A DNA stretch of 37,520 nucleotides, taken from positions 1-37,520 of the forward strand of contig WJJM01000025.1 of assembly GCA_014729675.1 (NCBI GenBank). The letters are read 5' to 3'. Both the position numbers and the translations under genes were made by a program. The notes below the pieces were generated by a model. That model saw only the letters and a program-made list of their open reading frames with translations, was not told the origin of the DNA and made no database searches. This stretch comes from Candidatus Woesearchaeota archaeon (lineage in GTDB: Archaea; Nanobdellota; Nanobdellia; Woesearchaeales; WJKL01). Below are positions 15,351 through 23,271 of the stretch, piece by piece (position 1 is the stretch's first letter; every line of letters begins with the position of its first letter).

Positions 15351-16718
15351 CTATTCCAGATCCTGCAGCCATTCCTTGACCTTTTCTGTGGCAAGGACAT
15401 CATCTTTATTGTATTGGAGTATTGTATCTATCAATGCAGGGTCTTTTTCTGCAAGCCATCTTGTAAACCATATAGTACTCTGCCCTCCTGAGGCGTCTTT
15501 TTCAGACCATTCAAATCCAAGATGTTTTGCTATGTCTTTTATAGAATATGAATATAATGGAAGCACTGCTGTCTTTTTTACGACACTGAAAAGGTCTATC
15601 ATGTTATTGGTTATCTTTCTGTAGGTCTCTTCGTCACAGCCGTATTTTTTCCTGAGCTTCTTAAGCGCGTTTTTTTCATAAGGTGCGTAATGGTATATCT
15701 TAAAATCTTCCTTGTCTTTAAAAAAATCTATAAATCCTTTCCATGCCTTCTTCTCCTCTTCAGGAGACTTAGCAAGAAAATATATGTATTCCCCTTCTGT
15801 CCACAGTCCGAAAAGATATTCTATGTCAATATCAGGCTCACCTTCTATATCAAAATATATCTCTGTCTTTGCTTTAGGTAAGTTAGGGTTCCCTATCTTT
15901 ATGGTCTTTTTATCTATCAATGCCCTTGACTGGGTCTTCCATCTTCTTAAGGATGCTTCCCCAAGTCCTTTTATGTTTTTCAGCAGATCAACATCCATAT
16001 CAGCAGCCTTTTCAAAATTGTCTATGTTATTCTCTATCAGAAGTTCCTTGCTTTTTCTTCCCAGGTTATAGATCAGGGAAATGTCTTTCTCTTTTTCTGC
16101 CTTTTCAAGGCAAACATCTCTCCAGGGACATTCGCCGCATTCTGAACAGATATGAACCTCTGCCTCACAGCCTGAAGCGATGTTCTTTATCTCAACAAGA
16201 GCCTCAGCATACTGGTTCATGTAATCGTAGGTATGCAGCTTTTTGCTCTTGTTGTTAAGGATCAGATAGGTAAATTCAGGCATCTTTTCCTGGATCTTTT
16301 GAAGCATAGAAGAATAGAACATTATCTGCATTATATACTGTTTCTTAGCATGGACTGCAACCTTTATGTCAATGGCTTCATAATGATAATCTCCAAGCCT
16401 GCTCTGGCCAGGCACTTTTATCAGGATGTCGGGCCTTCCTATAAAATCTTTATCTATAAGAACTCCCTGAAAGATGATGGATGCTCCCTGTTCCATGAAC
16501 TTAACAGTCTGCCTGAACTTTTCCTCATCTTTTGCAGTCTTTTCAGGGGCTACATATTTTATGTTCTTAGCTACATCTTTCTCATGCTCTCTTCCGATCC
16601 TGAACCTTGAAAGCATGAACTCAGAATGAGGAAGCTTTTTTTCAGCATCTCCAAAAAAATCAAGATAGACTTTTCTTGGGCATCTTGTGTAATTATAAAA
16701 ATGGGTTGCTGTAATCAT
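15351..16718 (-). CDS. TM0106-family RecB-like nuclease with RNase H-like exonuclease domain
   Basis: The protein has 455 residues. The N-terminal half is a Cas4/RecB-like nuclease: Asp in GRPD (97), D-x-K in AIDIK (117-119), Q-x-x-x-Y in QIMFY (131-135). Four cysteines (191, 194, 197, 203 in CSECGECPWRDVC) plus Cys 13 may hold an Fe-S cluster, as in Cas4. Residues 240-260 carry a helix-hairpin-helix (IKGLGEASL). The C-terminal third starts with YFDIEGEPD, a DnaQ/RNase H-like DEDD start, and ends with the acidic YNKDDVLAT. This matches the TM0106 family of predicted DNA repair nucleases. No cas genes are nearby, so a repair role is likelier than CRISPR. Confidence 0.85.
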   Translation of the reverse strand: MITATHFYNYTRCPRKVYLDFFGDAEKKLPHSEFMLSRFRIGREHEKDVAKNIKYVAPEKTAKDEEKFRQTVKFMEQGASIIFQGVLIDKDFIGRPDILIKVPGQSRLGDYHYEAIDIKVAVHAKKQYIMQIMFYSSMLQKIQEKMPEFTYLILNNKSKKLHTYDYMNQYAEALVEIKNIASGCEAEVHICSECGECPWRDVCLEKAEKEKDISLIYNLGRKSKELLIENNIDNFEKAADMDVDLLKNIKGLGEASLRRWKTQSRALIDKKTIKIGNPNLPKAKTEIYFDIEGEPDIDIEYLFGLWTEGEYIYFLAKSPEEEKKAWKGFIDFFKDKEDFKIYHYAPYEKNALKKLRKKYGCDEETYRKITNNMIDLFSVVKKTAVLPLYSYSIKDIAKHLGFEWSEKDASGGQSTIWFTRWLAEKDPALIDTILQYNKDDVLATEKVKEWLQDLE

Positions 16719-16778
16719 ATATCATTAAAAGAAGCAGTGTATTTAAAACTGTTGCGATATCCTGTTTTTGGATGGCAG

Positions 16779-16934
16779 TCAGTTTCCTCTTTTTCTAAGA
16801 TACTCAGTCAGACGAGGATTTTCATCTTTTATAGATTCATCTATCTCTTTTAATGACTTTTTTATCCCCTCTAATGCTGACGAACCTTCATCAAGCTCTT
16901 TCAGAAACTCATCCACCCTCTTTTTACCCCACAT
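16779..16934 (-). CDS. Small charged helical protein
   Basis: This 51-residue frame (MWGKKRVDEFLKELDEGSSA...) is mostly one long amphipathic helix with a Lys/Arg-rich end (YLRKRGN). It lies between two minus-strand genes and fills the gap. No family recognised; it could be a DNA- or ribosome-associated small protein. Confidence 0.5.
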   Translation of the reverse strand: MWGKKRVDEFLKELDEGSSALEGIKKSLKEIDESIKDENPRLTEYLRKRGN

Positions 16935-16977
16935 AATAGCATATATGCTTTAGAAGTTTAAAAATGTTTCTATGCTT

Positions 16978-17493
16978 TTATCTGCTTATTATGAATGCAT
17001 GGTCAAAATAGCTTGCTGCGTGTTCAAGAGCTCTTTCAGCTGCCTCTCTTCTTTCAGCTTTTTCTATTTTGTTTTTTCCATCTTTCTCCTCAGGAATACC
17101 TATTATTATCCTATGATCATATTTTTTGTTCTGGATAGCATCAACAAAACAAGGAAGTTCTCCGTTCTTGTAAAGCTTTTCATCCTCGATAAAATACACA
17201 AATCCTTTATTTTCATCAATTATATCTCTTGCAAGTGCGAAATCTGCATAAGCATGCTCATCATTTCTTAAAACTTCCAGATATCCATGAGCATAATCTT
17301 TATATCTTATAAATGGAAATTGCATGTCTTCTTCCAGTCCGGAAGTTCTTATTTCAAGCTTCTTCTTGGCATGGGGATTGTATATGGAGTAATCTTTATC
17401 TATATTTTCTATAGTGTCCACTATCTCTTTCTCTGTCAATGACCTTTTCCTTGATGTTTTGCTGATTTCCTCTAAGTTCTGTATCGGAGTCAT
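16978..17493 (-). CDS. Hypothetical protein
   Basis: The protein has 171 residues, is soluble, and has mixed helices and strands (GYLEVLRNDEHAYADFALAR; GFVYFIEDEKLYKNGELPCF). It has no membrane segment, metal motif or nucleotide-binding loop that I can see. The C-terminus is helical, rich in Ala and Arg, and ends FDHAFIISR. It is a single gene; upstream at 17526-17552 a 10-bp hairpin sits in its probable leader. Confidence 0.6.
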   Translation of the reverse strand: MTPIQNLEEISKTSRKRSLTEKEIVDTIENIDKDYSIYNPHAKKKLEIRTSGLEEDMQFPFIRYKDYAHGYLEVLRNDEHAYADFALARDIIDENKGFVYFIEDEKLYKNGELPCFVDAIQNKKYDHRIIIGIPEEKDGKNKIEKAERREAAERALEHAASYFDHAFIISR

Positions 17494-17525
17494 CTTATTT
17501 TTAGCCAGATATTTCTAATAGCCAG

Positions 17526-17552
17526 CTGTTTTCTGAATAAACTTCAGAACAG
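17526..17552. other. Hairpin in the 17.5-kb intergenic region
   Basis: CTGTT(T)TCTGAA pairs with TTCAGAACAG around the loop TAAAC, with one bulged T. It lies in the 265-bp gap between divergent genes, in which no further gene is visible. It may be a leader structure or a regulator site. Confidence 0.4.
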
Positions 17553-17758
17553 AGTTATTATTATTGCTCGTAGAGATATCATGATTTTTATTCATTTATA
17601 AGTCTTGCGTTAGCTTTTTAAATGGTTTTTATGTTGTCTTTTATGATGTACGAATCTGTTCTTATCTTTTTGCTAAATTGATTATTTACTTTCTGATAAA
17701 CTTCAATATCAGAAGATTTAAAAACCCCATGATAAAGATAATATAAAAAGAGGTTTTT

Positions 17759-18877
17759 ATGGACAAATCAGTAAAGATTGGAAAGATATTTGGAATTGAG
17801 ATAGATCTTCATTTTACCTGGTTCTTCATATTTGCATTGTTAGTATGGGGGTTGTCTATAGGCTTTTTTCCTGAATATTATCCTGGGTTGTCAAACACAG
17901 AATACTGGATATTGGGAGGGATATCTGCTTTCTTTCTTTTCATATCTGTATTGCTGCACGAGCTTAGCCATTCTTTAGTTGCAAAGCACGGCAGGCTTGG
18001 TGTTAACAAGATAACATTGTTCTTTTTTGGAGGTATGGCTGAGACAGCAGGAGAAGCAAGTACTCCTGAAAATGAATTTAAGATGGCCATTGCAGGGCCT
18101 TTGATGTCTTTTTTGCTGGCAGGGATATTCTGGGCCATATGGTCTTTTGTGAACATAGTCTATGTAGAAGCTATAGCATTCTATCTCACCATCCTTAACC
18201 TCATCCTTGGACTGTTTAATCTGGCTCCTGGCTATCCTCTTGACGGAGGAAGGATGCTAAGGGCCATACTCTGGGGATATTACAATGATATAAAAAAAGC
18301 CACAAAGATAGCTTCATATGGGGGAAAATTAGTTGCAGGTGTGATGATAATATTTGGGTTTTCAGGTTTTTTCGGAGTTACGCTTGAGATTTTCGGAGTA
18401 GAATTTGGAGGATTGTGGTTTGCTATACTTGGATTTTTCCTTTATTTTATAGCAGGCATGAGCTATCAGCAGCTTTTGCTGAAAGAATCACTTGAGAAGA
18501 TGAAGGTAAAGGATGCGATGAACAAATCTTTCAAGACAGTAGATGCAAACAAGACACTTGCAGAACTTTTTGAAGATTATTTTCTTAGATACAACAAAGA
18601 AGGCATTATCGTTTCAAATAAGAAAAGACCTGCAGGCATAGTCACCATAGAAGATCTTAAAAAAGTTCCAAGAAAGCAGTGGAACAAGAAAAAGATAAAA
18701 AACATCTATAATGATTTTGAATATACTGCAAAAGAGAATGATAACGCATACAATCTTCTCAACCATATGTCAAAGAACAGGATATCTGTAGTTCCTGTAG
18801 TCAGGAACAGAAAGATAATAGGGATGGTGGATATATCTTCATTAGTAAGGCTTGTAAAGCTTAAGCAGTTAGCCTAA
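17759..18877 (+). CDS. Site-2 protease (M50) with C-terminal CBS pair
   Basis: The protein has 372 residues with about six membrane segments. HELSH at 67-71 is the zinc site, and NLAPGYPLDGGR (154-165) supplies the third ligand Asp 162. Residues 248-372 hold two CBS domains (VKDAMNKSFKTVDANKTLAE; then ISVVPVVRNRKIIGMVDISS), which usually sense adenosyl ligands such as ATP or AMP. Family members cut membrane-bound substrates such as anti-sigma-like regulators. The substrate is unknown. A TATA-like GATTTAAAAA (about 17718-17727) and a short leader with AGAGG precede the ATG. Confidence 0.9.
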   Translation: MDKSVKIGKIFGIEIDLHFTWFFIFALLVWGLSIGFFPEYYPGLSNTEYWILGGISAFFLFISVLLHELSHSLVAKHGRLGVNKITLFFFGGMAETAGEASTPENEFKMAIAGPLMSFLLAGIFWAIWSFVNIVYVEAIAFYLTILNLILGLFNLAPGYPLDGGRMLRAILWGYYNDIKKATKIASYGGKLVAGVMIIFGFSGFFGVTLEIFGVEFGGLWFAILGFFLYFIAGMSYQQLLLKESLEKMKVKDAMNKSFKTVDANKTLAELFEDYFLRYNKEGIIVSNKKRPAGIVTIEDLKKVPRKQWNKKKIKNIYNDFEYTAKENDNAYNLLNHMSKNRISVVPVVRNRKIIGMVDISSLVRLVKLKQLA

Positions 18878-19111
18878 TGATGTTATCAGTTTTTCTAATG
18901 TTTCTTCATCAAGCTTTCTTTCACTTATTACAGAATGCATATTCTCGTTTTCAAAACATTCCCTGATGTGGTTTAAAGTATTGTCATCCACCTTGTTCTT
19001 GTCTGAATCATAAGCAAGCCCTTTTCCAGGGATATATAGATAGTCCTTTGCCTCCTGCATTGTCTTACTGTCAGATTCTATGATCATCAGGTTATATATC
19101 TCATATTCCAT
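18869..19111 (-). CDS. Small hypothetical protein
   Basis: The protein has 80 residues beginning MEYEIYNLMIIESDSKTMQE and ending in a helical pair (LNHIRECFENENMHSVISER, then LDEETLEKLITSLG). The frame continues upstream to 19162, but a TATA-like CTTTTTATAC on the minus strand about 25 nt before 19111 supports the shorter start. Its 3' end overlaps the protease gene by 9 bp on the opposite strand. No family recognised. Confidence 0.55.
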   Translation of the reverse strand: MEYEIYNLMIIESDSKTMQEAKDYLYIPGKGLAYDSDKNKVDDNTLNHIRECFENENMHSVISERKLDEETLEKLITSLG

Positions 19112-19142
19112 AGATATATTAAAGAAAGAGGGTATAAAAAGC

Positions 19143-19748
19143 TTATTCAAATTCAGAATCACAACTTCCTTTCAGCAGGTCACCTGCAATCTCATCGCAT
19201 ATTCCCTGATCATCGACCTTTACTGCTATCTTCTTGTAGCAGATATCTCTGTTAGGAAGAAGTTCCATGGTATCACAGATATCTGTATCTTCAAGCCCTA
19301 CAGCTATGGTGCTTACGCATTTTTCCCTTGTTATGAAATCTTCTATCTCTTTGCAGGATCTGTAATCCTCAGTAGCTATCGAAACCTTGTTAAGGCACTC
19401 ATCCCTGTCTTTTATGCTTGTCAATGCATAACATGTTGAGATATGGTTATTTTGTATAGCCAGATTCTTATAGCATACCTGCTGCCAGAATTCTTCCTGT
19501 ATCTTAGGGCATATCTCCATGTCCCCTGTTGATTCTGCTACTGAATATCTGCAATATGACACTGTCATAGAATCTTCAAGCTGGCTGCAGACAAGCGTGT
19601 CCTGCTGCTCTTTTGCCTTGTTTATTATACAATCTTCTTTTTCAGATTCAGGAGCATCACTGCATATATCCCTTATAACCTGGCCTGTAGGATTGCATGC
19701 TACCAGTACAAATACGATCAATATCAATGATAATACACTGTATTTCAT
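19143..19748 (-). CDS. Cys-rich repeat lipoprotein
   Basis: The protein has 201 residues. The signal peptide ends in VFVLVAC (lipobox, Cys 18). The rest is five or so imperfect repeats of about 30-35 residues, each with two cysteines: C-x-x-I-x(n)-R-D-x-C-Y/L-x-x-I/V-A (for example LTSIKDRDECLNKVSIATED, then LLPNRDICYKKIAVKVDD). The paired cysteines suggest disulfide-stitched helical hairpins outside the cell. The neighbouring thioredoxin-type protein could form or shuffle these disulfides (inferred from context). Confidence 0.7.
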   Translation of the reverse strand: MKYSVLSLILIVFVLVACNPTGQVIRDICSDAPESEKEDCIINKAKEQQDTLVCSQLEDSMTVSYCRYSVAESTGDMEICPKIQEEFWQQVCYKNLAIQNNHISTCYALTSIKDRDECLNKVSIATEDYRSCKEIEDFITREKCVSTIAVGLEDTDICDTMELLPNRDICYKKIAVKVDDQGICDEIAGDLLKGSCDSEFE

Positions 19749-19820
19749 GGTGTATAGGATTATCTAACTTATTTATAAATTTTGTTATAAATTTAAGAGA
19801 TATAATAAAAAAATAAAAAA

Positions 19821-21107
19821 TTATGCTCCGCATCCGCCTGATGCTGAGGCATCAGTTGTTTCAAAGCCGAATCCTGGTGATGGTGTTTCTGAAGAAAGCT
19901 CTTCTTCGCATTCTTCTGGAGGATTCTTGAATCCTGTACAGACTGCATCCAACAGGCTTGCAGGGTCTCTTCCAGCAGATGCTGTAACTCCATTGATAAC
20001 CAGTGCAGGAGAACCCCTTATACCATAATCATCAACCTCTTCCTTGAAGACATTGAATGTAGGGAACTGTCCTTTGTAGGTTGATTTGTCCTCGAAATTA
20101 TCAGATACCTTATACTTTGCATCTATGATTCCGATGCATGTATTCAGCTTTGTCTTGTCTATTTCAGCGTCTTCAATACATTCTTCTGATTTTCCTTCTT
20201 CTAGGAAACATTTCAGATAATCAAGGAACTTGTCTTCCTGTTCTTCCTGTATACAATACTGTTGAAGCTGTTCGTCAAGCTCTTTTTCTCCGTGCATTGC
20301 ATAGTCGCAGAACTTTATCTGTATGTCAGCCTTTCCTCCTAATGTTTCCATCACAGGGATAATCCCTTTCTCTATCTGCGTTCCATAAGGACAATGTGAC
20401 ATCACAAAAACTTCAACTTCAGGCTTTTCTTTCTTTTCCATGCACTGCCATTGTGATTTGCATGATTCATCTTCGCAATCTATGTCTCCGTTACCATCAT
20501 CATCAATCTCATTATTACAGATCTCAGCTTCAGGATCAAATGTAGCTCCGATCTTCAAAGAGAGGTAATCTCCTTTTTCCTCAAGATACTGCTCTATGTT
20601 GCTATAGCCCTCTCTGTCTTTTACAGAACCTGTAAAGAGCACTGCAGGCAAGGTTGACAATTCGTTTTCTTCATATATCTCTTTTCCCTGTTCTTCATTA
20701 TAGTCAATCTCTGTAAATTCTGCTTCCGGGAAAACGGTCTCAAGCTGAGCCTTTAATCCAGATGTATCACATGTAGAACATCTCTTATCATTCAAAAGGA
20801 TAATAGAATCTCCTGTTGCTTGTACGGTTTTACTGTCTTCTGAACCCATAGATGAGAAACCGCCTGTATAGATTGAAGCTACCAATAGTATAAGCAGTGC
20901 TGCTGATACTGTTTTCCACATAGTTGTCTTTTTTAATTTCATCTTTTTAGGAGCTTCAGACTCTTTGTTTTCTATTGTCGGTTCTTCTTCAGCCTGTTCT
21001 TTGTTTTCTTTTTGAGTTTCGTTGTTTTCAGGCTTTTCCTGAACATCTTTTTCCTGAAGATTATCTTCAGGCTTTTTTTCATTATTTTCTTGATTATTTT
21101 CTTCCAT
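19821..21107 (-). CDS. Membrane-anchored protein with two thioredoxin-like domains
   Basis: The protein has 428 residues. Residues 1-60 are a Glu/Asn/Lys-rich cytoplasmic tail, 65-82 a membrane helix. Domain 1 (100-185) has CSTC at 110-113. Residues 196-222 form a Cys/Asp-rich loop, CNNEIDDDGNGDIDC, like calcium-binding metal-binding repeats. Domain 2 (230-390) is a DsbA/GILT-like fold with SHCPYG (239-242, only the first Cys of CxxC present), FCDYAMHGEKE, several further cysteines and the cis-Pro loop RGSP (364-367). The C-terminus GGCGA adds a Cys. It probably handles disulfides on the outer face, with domain 1 as the redox partner. The missing resolving Cys in domain 2 favours an isomerase or reductase of mixed disulfides. 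Confidence 0.8.
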   Translation of the reverse strand: MEENNQENNEKKPEDNLQEKDVQEKPENNETQKENKEQAEEEPTIENKESEAPKKMKLKKTTMWKTVSAALLILLVASIYTGGFSSMGSEDSKTVQATGDSIILLNDKRCSTCDTSGLKAQLETVFPEAEFTEIDYNEEQGKEIYEENELSTLPAVLFTGSVKDREGYSNIEQYLEEKGDYLSLKIGATFDPEAEICNNEIDDDGNGDIDCEDESCKSQWQCMEKKEKPEVEVFVMSHCPYGTQIEKGIIPVMETLGGKADIQIKFCDYAMHGEKELDEQLQQYCIQEEQEDKFLDYLKCFLEEGKSEECIEDAEIDKTKLNTCIGIIDAKYKVSDNFEDKSTYKGQFPTFNVFKEEVDDYGIRGSPALVINGVTASAGRDPASLLDAVCTGFKNPPEECEEELSSETPSPGFGFETTDASASGGCGA

Positions 21108-21236
21108 TATAACACCCTTTTTTTCTGAATCGCAGTCTCTTTATAAATATTGCGGAAAAAGAATATTTTGTCTATTCTATAGTAGTTATAAAACTTAATA
21201 AACTCAATCGCCGAGAATATAAAGATAGGGGCCAAT

Positions 21237-22040
21237 ATGAAATTTGATATCAAAAGAAAGCGAAATCCTAATATCGTAAAGTATCCTAATGAAGATGTAA
21301 ATCTTGCAAGGAGCTTTGCAAAGAGGATGAAGAACGAGTTTGGAGATTTTGTGAAAGCTGTTGCATTGTTCGGCTCTGCTGCAAGAAAGACTCCTGTTTC
21401 AGGAAAAGGGGATGTAGATGTTCTTGTTGTTGTGGATGATCTTTCTATGAGGATGACAAGAGATGTCATGGAATCCTATAGGATAATAACAGAAAGGATA
21501 ATAGGCAATGTCAGCACAAGGCTGCATATAACATCCCTGACAATCACCTCCTTCTGGGAATATGTAAGAGCAGGAGATCCAGTAGCTATAAACATACTTC
21601 GTGACGGAATCCCTCTGATAGATATAGGATTTTTTGAGCCTCTGCAGGCCTTGCTTATACAGGGAAGGATAAAACCTACTCTAGAATCAGTATGGGTATA
21701 TTTTGGAAGGGCTCCAAGAACATTGACAAATTCCAAATGGCACATACTGCAGGCTACGCTTGACCTGTATTGGGCTGTGATAGATGCTGCCCATGCCGCT
21801 CTTATGCATATAGGCGCTACTCCTCCAAGTCCTGAACACGCTTCAGAGATGCTTGAAAAAAGATTAGTGAAAGAGCATAAATTAGAGCACAAACATGCTT
21901 TAACGATGCAGAAATTCTACAAGCTGATGAAAAGCATAACCCACAGAGAGATAAAAGAGATAACCGGCCAGGAGTATGAAAGATATTACAAAGAGGCTGA
22001 AGCATTTGTGAACAGGATGCAGAAGTTTATTGAAGGATAA
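21237..22040 (+). CDS. Nucleotidyltransferase with C-terminal helical (HEPN-like) region
   Basis: The protein has 267 residues. LFGSAAR (44-50) and GDVDVLVVVDD (58-68) give the GS and D-x-D signature of pol-beta-type nucleotidyltransferases (MNT). The C-terminal part (about 140-265) is helical, with an R-x4-H run (R209-LVKE-H214) like the HEPN RNase motif, although the pattern is short and may be chance. MNT and HEPN are usually separate toxin-antitoxin proteins, so a single-chain form is notable. Possible substrates include tRNA or antibiotic-like small molecules. It stands alone before the tRNA-Glu gene. Confidence 0.7.
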   Translation: MKFDIKRKRNPNIVKYPNEDVNLARSFAKRMKNEFGDFVKAVALFGSAARKTPVSGKGDVDVLVVVDDLSMRMTRDVMESYRIITERIIGNVSTRLHITSLTITSFWEYVRAGDPVAINILRDGIPLIDIGFFEPLQALLIQGRIKPTLESVWVYFGRAPRTLTNSKWHILQATLDLYWAVIDAAHAALMHIGATPPSPEHASEMLEKRLVKEHKLEHKHALTMQKFYKLMKSITHREIKEITGQEYERYYKEAEAFVNRMQKFIEG

Positions 22041-22090
22041 CTGATTCTGGCTTAGGAGCAATCTTAATGTGATAGTATGATAAATAGATA

Positions 22091-22213
22091 TCTTTAAAAA
22101 TAACTTAGATTTCTGGACTACATTATGCCTCAGTAGCGTAGCAAACTTTTAAAAAAAGTTTGACCAAAACAGATTGGTTTCGCAGATGGGGCGCCTGCTC
22201 AAGCCCATATCAT
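22091..22213 (+). other. Structured leader upstream of tRNA-Glu
   Basis: A TATA-like CTTTAAAAATAA at 22091-22102 would start transcripts near 22125, about 90 nt before the tRNA. That interval has a perfect hairpin (CAAACTTTT-AAA-AAAAGTTTG, 22144-22164) and a GC-rich stem-loop (ATGGGG...GCCCAT, about 22187-22209). It may be a processed leader or a small RNA. Confidence 0.35.
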
Positions 22214-22310
22214 GCCCCGGTAGTCTAGCCCGGCCAAGGATAGAGCCCTCTCGCAACTGGTTGATGTTTGGAGAAAGGCTCAGACACGGGTTCAAATCCC
22301 GTTCGGGGCA
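22214..22310 (+). tRNA. tRNA-Glu(CTC) with a 22-nt intron
   Basis: Acceptor GCCCCGG pairs with TCGGGGC, discriminator A. D-arm GTCT...GGAT, with CCCGGCCAA in the loop, T-arm ACGGG-TTCAAAT-CCCGT. The anticodon stem GAGCC (22243-22247) pairs with GGCTC (22277-22281). The loop reads C-T-CTC-G-intron-A, giving anticodon CTC, with the intron at 22254-22275 after position 37, the usual archaeal site. TCTC of the exon (22249-22252) pairs with GAGA in the intron (22271-22274), forming the 4-bp middle helix of a bulge-helix-bulge. Overall sequence fits archaeal tRNA-Glu. No CCA is encoded. Confidence 0.85.
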
Positions 22311-22328
22311 TATTTTTCTTTAAGAAAG

Positions 22329-22337
22329 ATTTATAAA
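22329..22337 (+). promoter_or_regulatory. TATA box of the 22360 gene
   Basis: ATTTATAAA lies 23-31 nt before the ATG at 22360, predicting a leaderless transcript separate from the tRNA. Confidence 0.5.
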
Positions 22338-22359
22338 AAATATCCAATTATTCTGTTAT

Positions 22360-22608
22360 ATGAAATATGAGAATATCCCTAAGCTTGGAAAATATGATCC
22401 GATATGCCTGACATATTCTAAAAAGAGCAGAATGCATATCCCAAATATGGATGAGACAAAAGAGCTTTTCTTCTATATGGCTGGATCAAAAGAGCATCTT
22501 GATGTCTGCAGCATAAATGTTAAAGACAAGGAAAGCAGGAAAGAAGGCATCAATCCTTTTAAGATAAGCCTTGAGGATATAGTTAAGATAGAAAAATTGA
22601 AAGAATAA
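22360..22608 (+). CDS. Small hypothetical protein
   Basis: The protein has 82 residues beginning MKYENIPKLGKYDPICLTYS. It is basic at the start and has a short helix at the end (ISLEDIVKIEKLKE). No motif or family is recognised. It has its own TATA box and ATG at the expected leaderless distance, and its downstream neighbour also has its own promoter. Confidence 0.6.
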   Translation: MKYENIPKLGKYDPICLTYSKKSRMHIPNMDETKELFFYMAGSKEHLDVCSINVKDKESRKEGINPFKISLEDIVKIEKLKE

Positions 22609-22645
22609 TCATCAGCTTTAAAAACTGGTTTCTATTGTATATTCT

Positions 22646-23008
22646 ATGCAGCTTAAAGATTATCTGTTTAAGGAACTGGACAAAAAAGTAGAGGATCTGA
22701 GCAGAGAGCTCTGCGAACTTCATCATAATCCTAATAAGGAAAGGATGGCTGAGATAGGCAGAAGCATATGCCGGACTGTAGCGTCAAAAGATTTTCTTGA
22801 ATTAACTGATCTTGATGATGCCCATTACAGGGTTGGCATAAGGCCTAAAGAAGGAACTCCTGTACTTATAGCATACAGGGGGAAACTAGAGGAAGCTATA
22901 AAGGCTGCAGAGGTTAAGTTTTCTGCATATAAAAAAGATGCAGAATATCTTGTAAAGATAGTTCTTGGAAATAAAGAATATAAGATTCCAGAAGAATACT
23001 GGAGATAA
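22646..23008 (+). CDS. Hypothetical protein
   Basis: The protein has 120 residues, with an N-terminal helical part (MQLKDYLFKELDKKVEDLSR, then ELCELHHN) and a C-terminal strand-rich part ending IVLGNKEYKIPEEYWR. His-His at 26-27 and Cys 23 are near each other, but there is no clear metal site. A TATA-like TTTAAAAACT (about 22617-22627) fits a leaderless ATG. Family unknown. Confidence 0.6.
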   Translation: MQLKDYLFKELDKKVEDLSRELCELHHNPNKERMAEIGRSICRTVASKDFLELTDLDDAHYRVGIRPKEGTPVLIAYRGKLEEAIKAAEVKFSAYKKDAEYLVKIVLGNKEYKIPEEYWR

Positions 23009-23070
23009 TCATGCATATACTCCATATATCTTTAAAAAGCTGATGAAAATGAATGAAATATTTTTCATAA

Positions 23071-23080
23071 GCTTTATAAG
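23071..23080 (+). promoter_or_regulatory. TATA box of the 23104 gene
   Basis: GCTTTATAAG lies 24-33 nt before the ATG at 23104. Confidence 0.5.
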
Positions 23081-23103
23081 TTTTTTCGTCATCCAGAAAG
23101 CTA

Positions 23104-23271
23104 ATGGCTCATACCAAGGGGGTTCCTAAGAGCATATTGCTCATGGGAGTCATGTATAAAGGGGAAGAAATTCTTGAAGAAGTTTTAGACAGACTTAAAG
23201 AAAAGTTGGGAGAGATTAAAATTAGATCTGAAGCTTATGGTTTTGACTTATTAAGGGGGGATAATAGTTGA
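23104..23271 (+). CDS. Short DUF4416-like protein (N-terminal part only)
   Basis: This 55-residue frame reads MAHTKGVPKSILLMGVMYKG, then a helix and IRSEAYGFDLLRGDNS. The start, VKL-x-x-G-x-x-Y and SE-x-Y-x-F pattern resembles the first 50 residues of DUF4416 proteins (about 180 residues), but the rest is missing. It may be a standalone mini-form or a truncated gene. It has a good TATA box, and its stop overlaps the TTG start of the glycosyltransferase, so the two appear to be an operon. Confidence 0.55.
   Translation: MAHTKGVPKSILLMGVMYKGEEILEEVLDRLKEKLGEIKIRSEAYGFDLLRGDNS

Noticed and set aside
15351-16718. CRISPR Cas4
   Set aside because: Cysteines and the RecB motifs look Cas4-like, but the length, HhH and exonuclease domain fit the TM0106 family, and no cas gene or array is present.
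22127-22213. Second tRNA just before tRNA-Glu
   Set aside because: A D-arm-like pairing can be drawn, but there is no T-arm and no matching 3' acceptor strand before tRNA-Glu begins.
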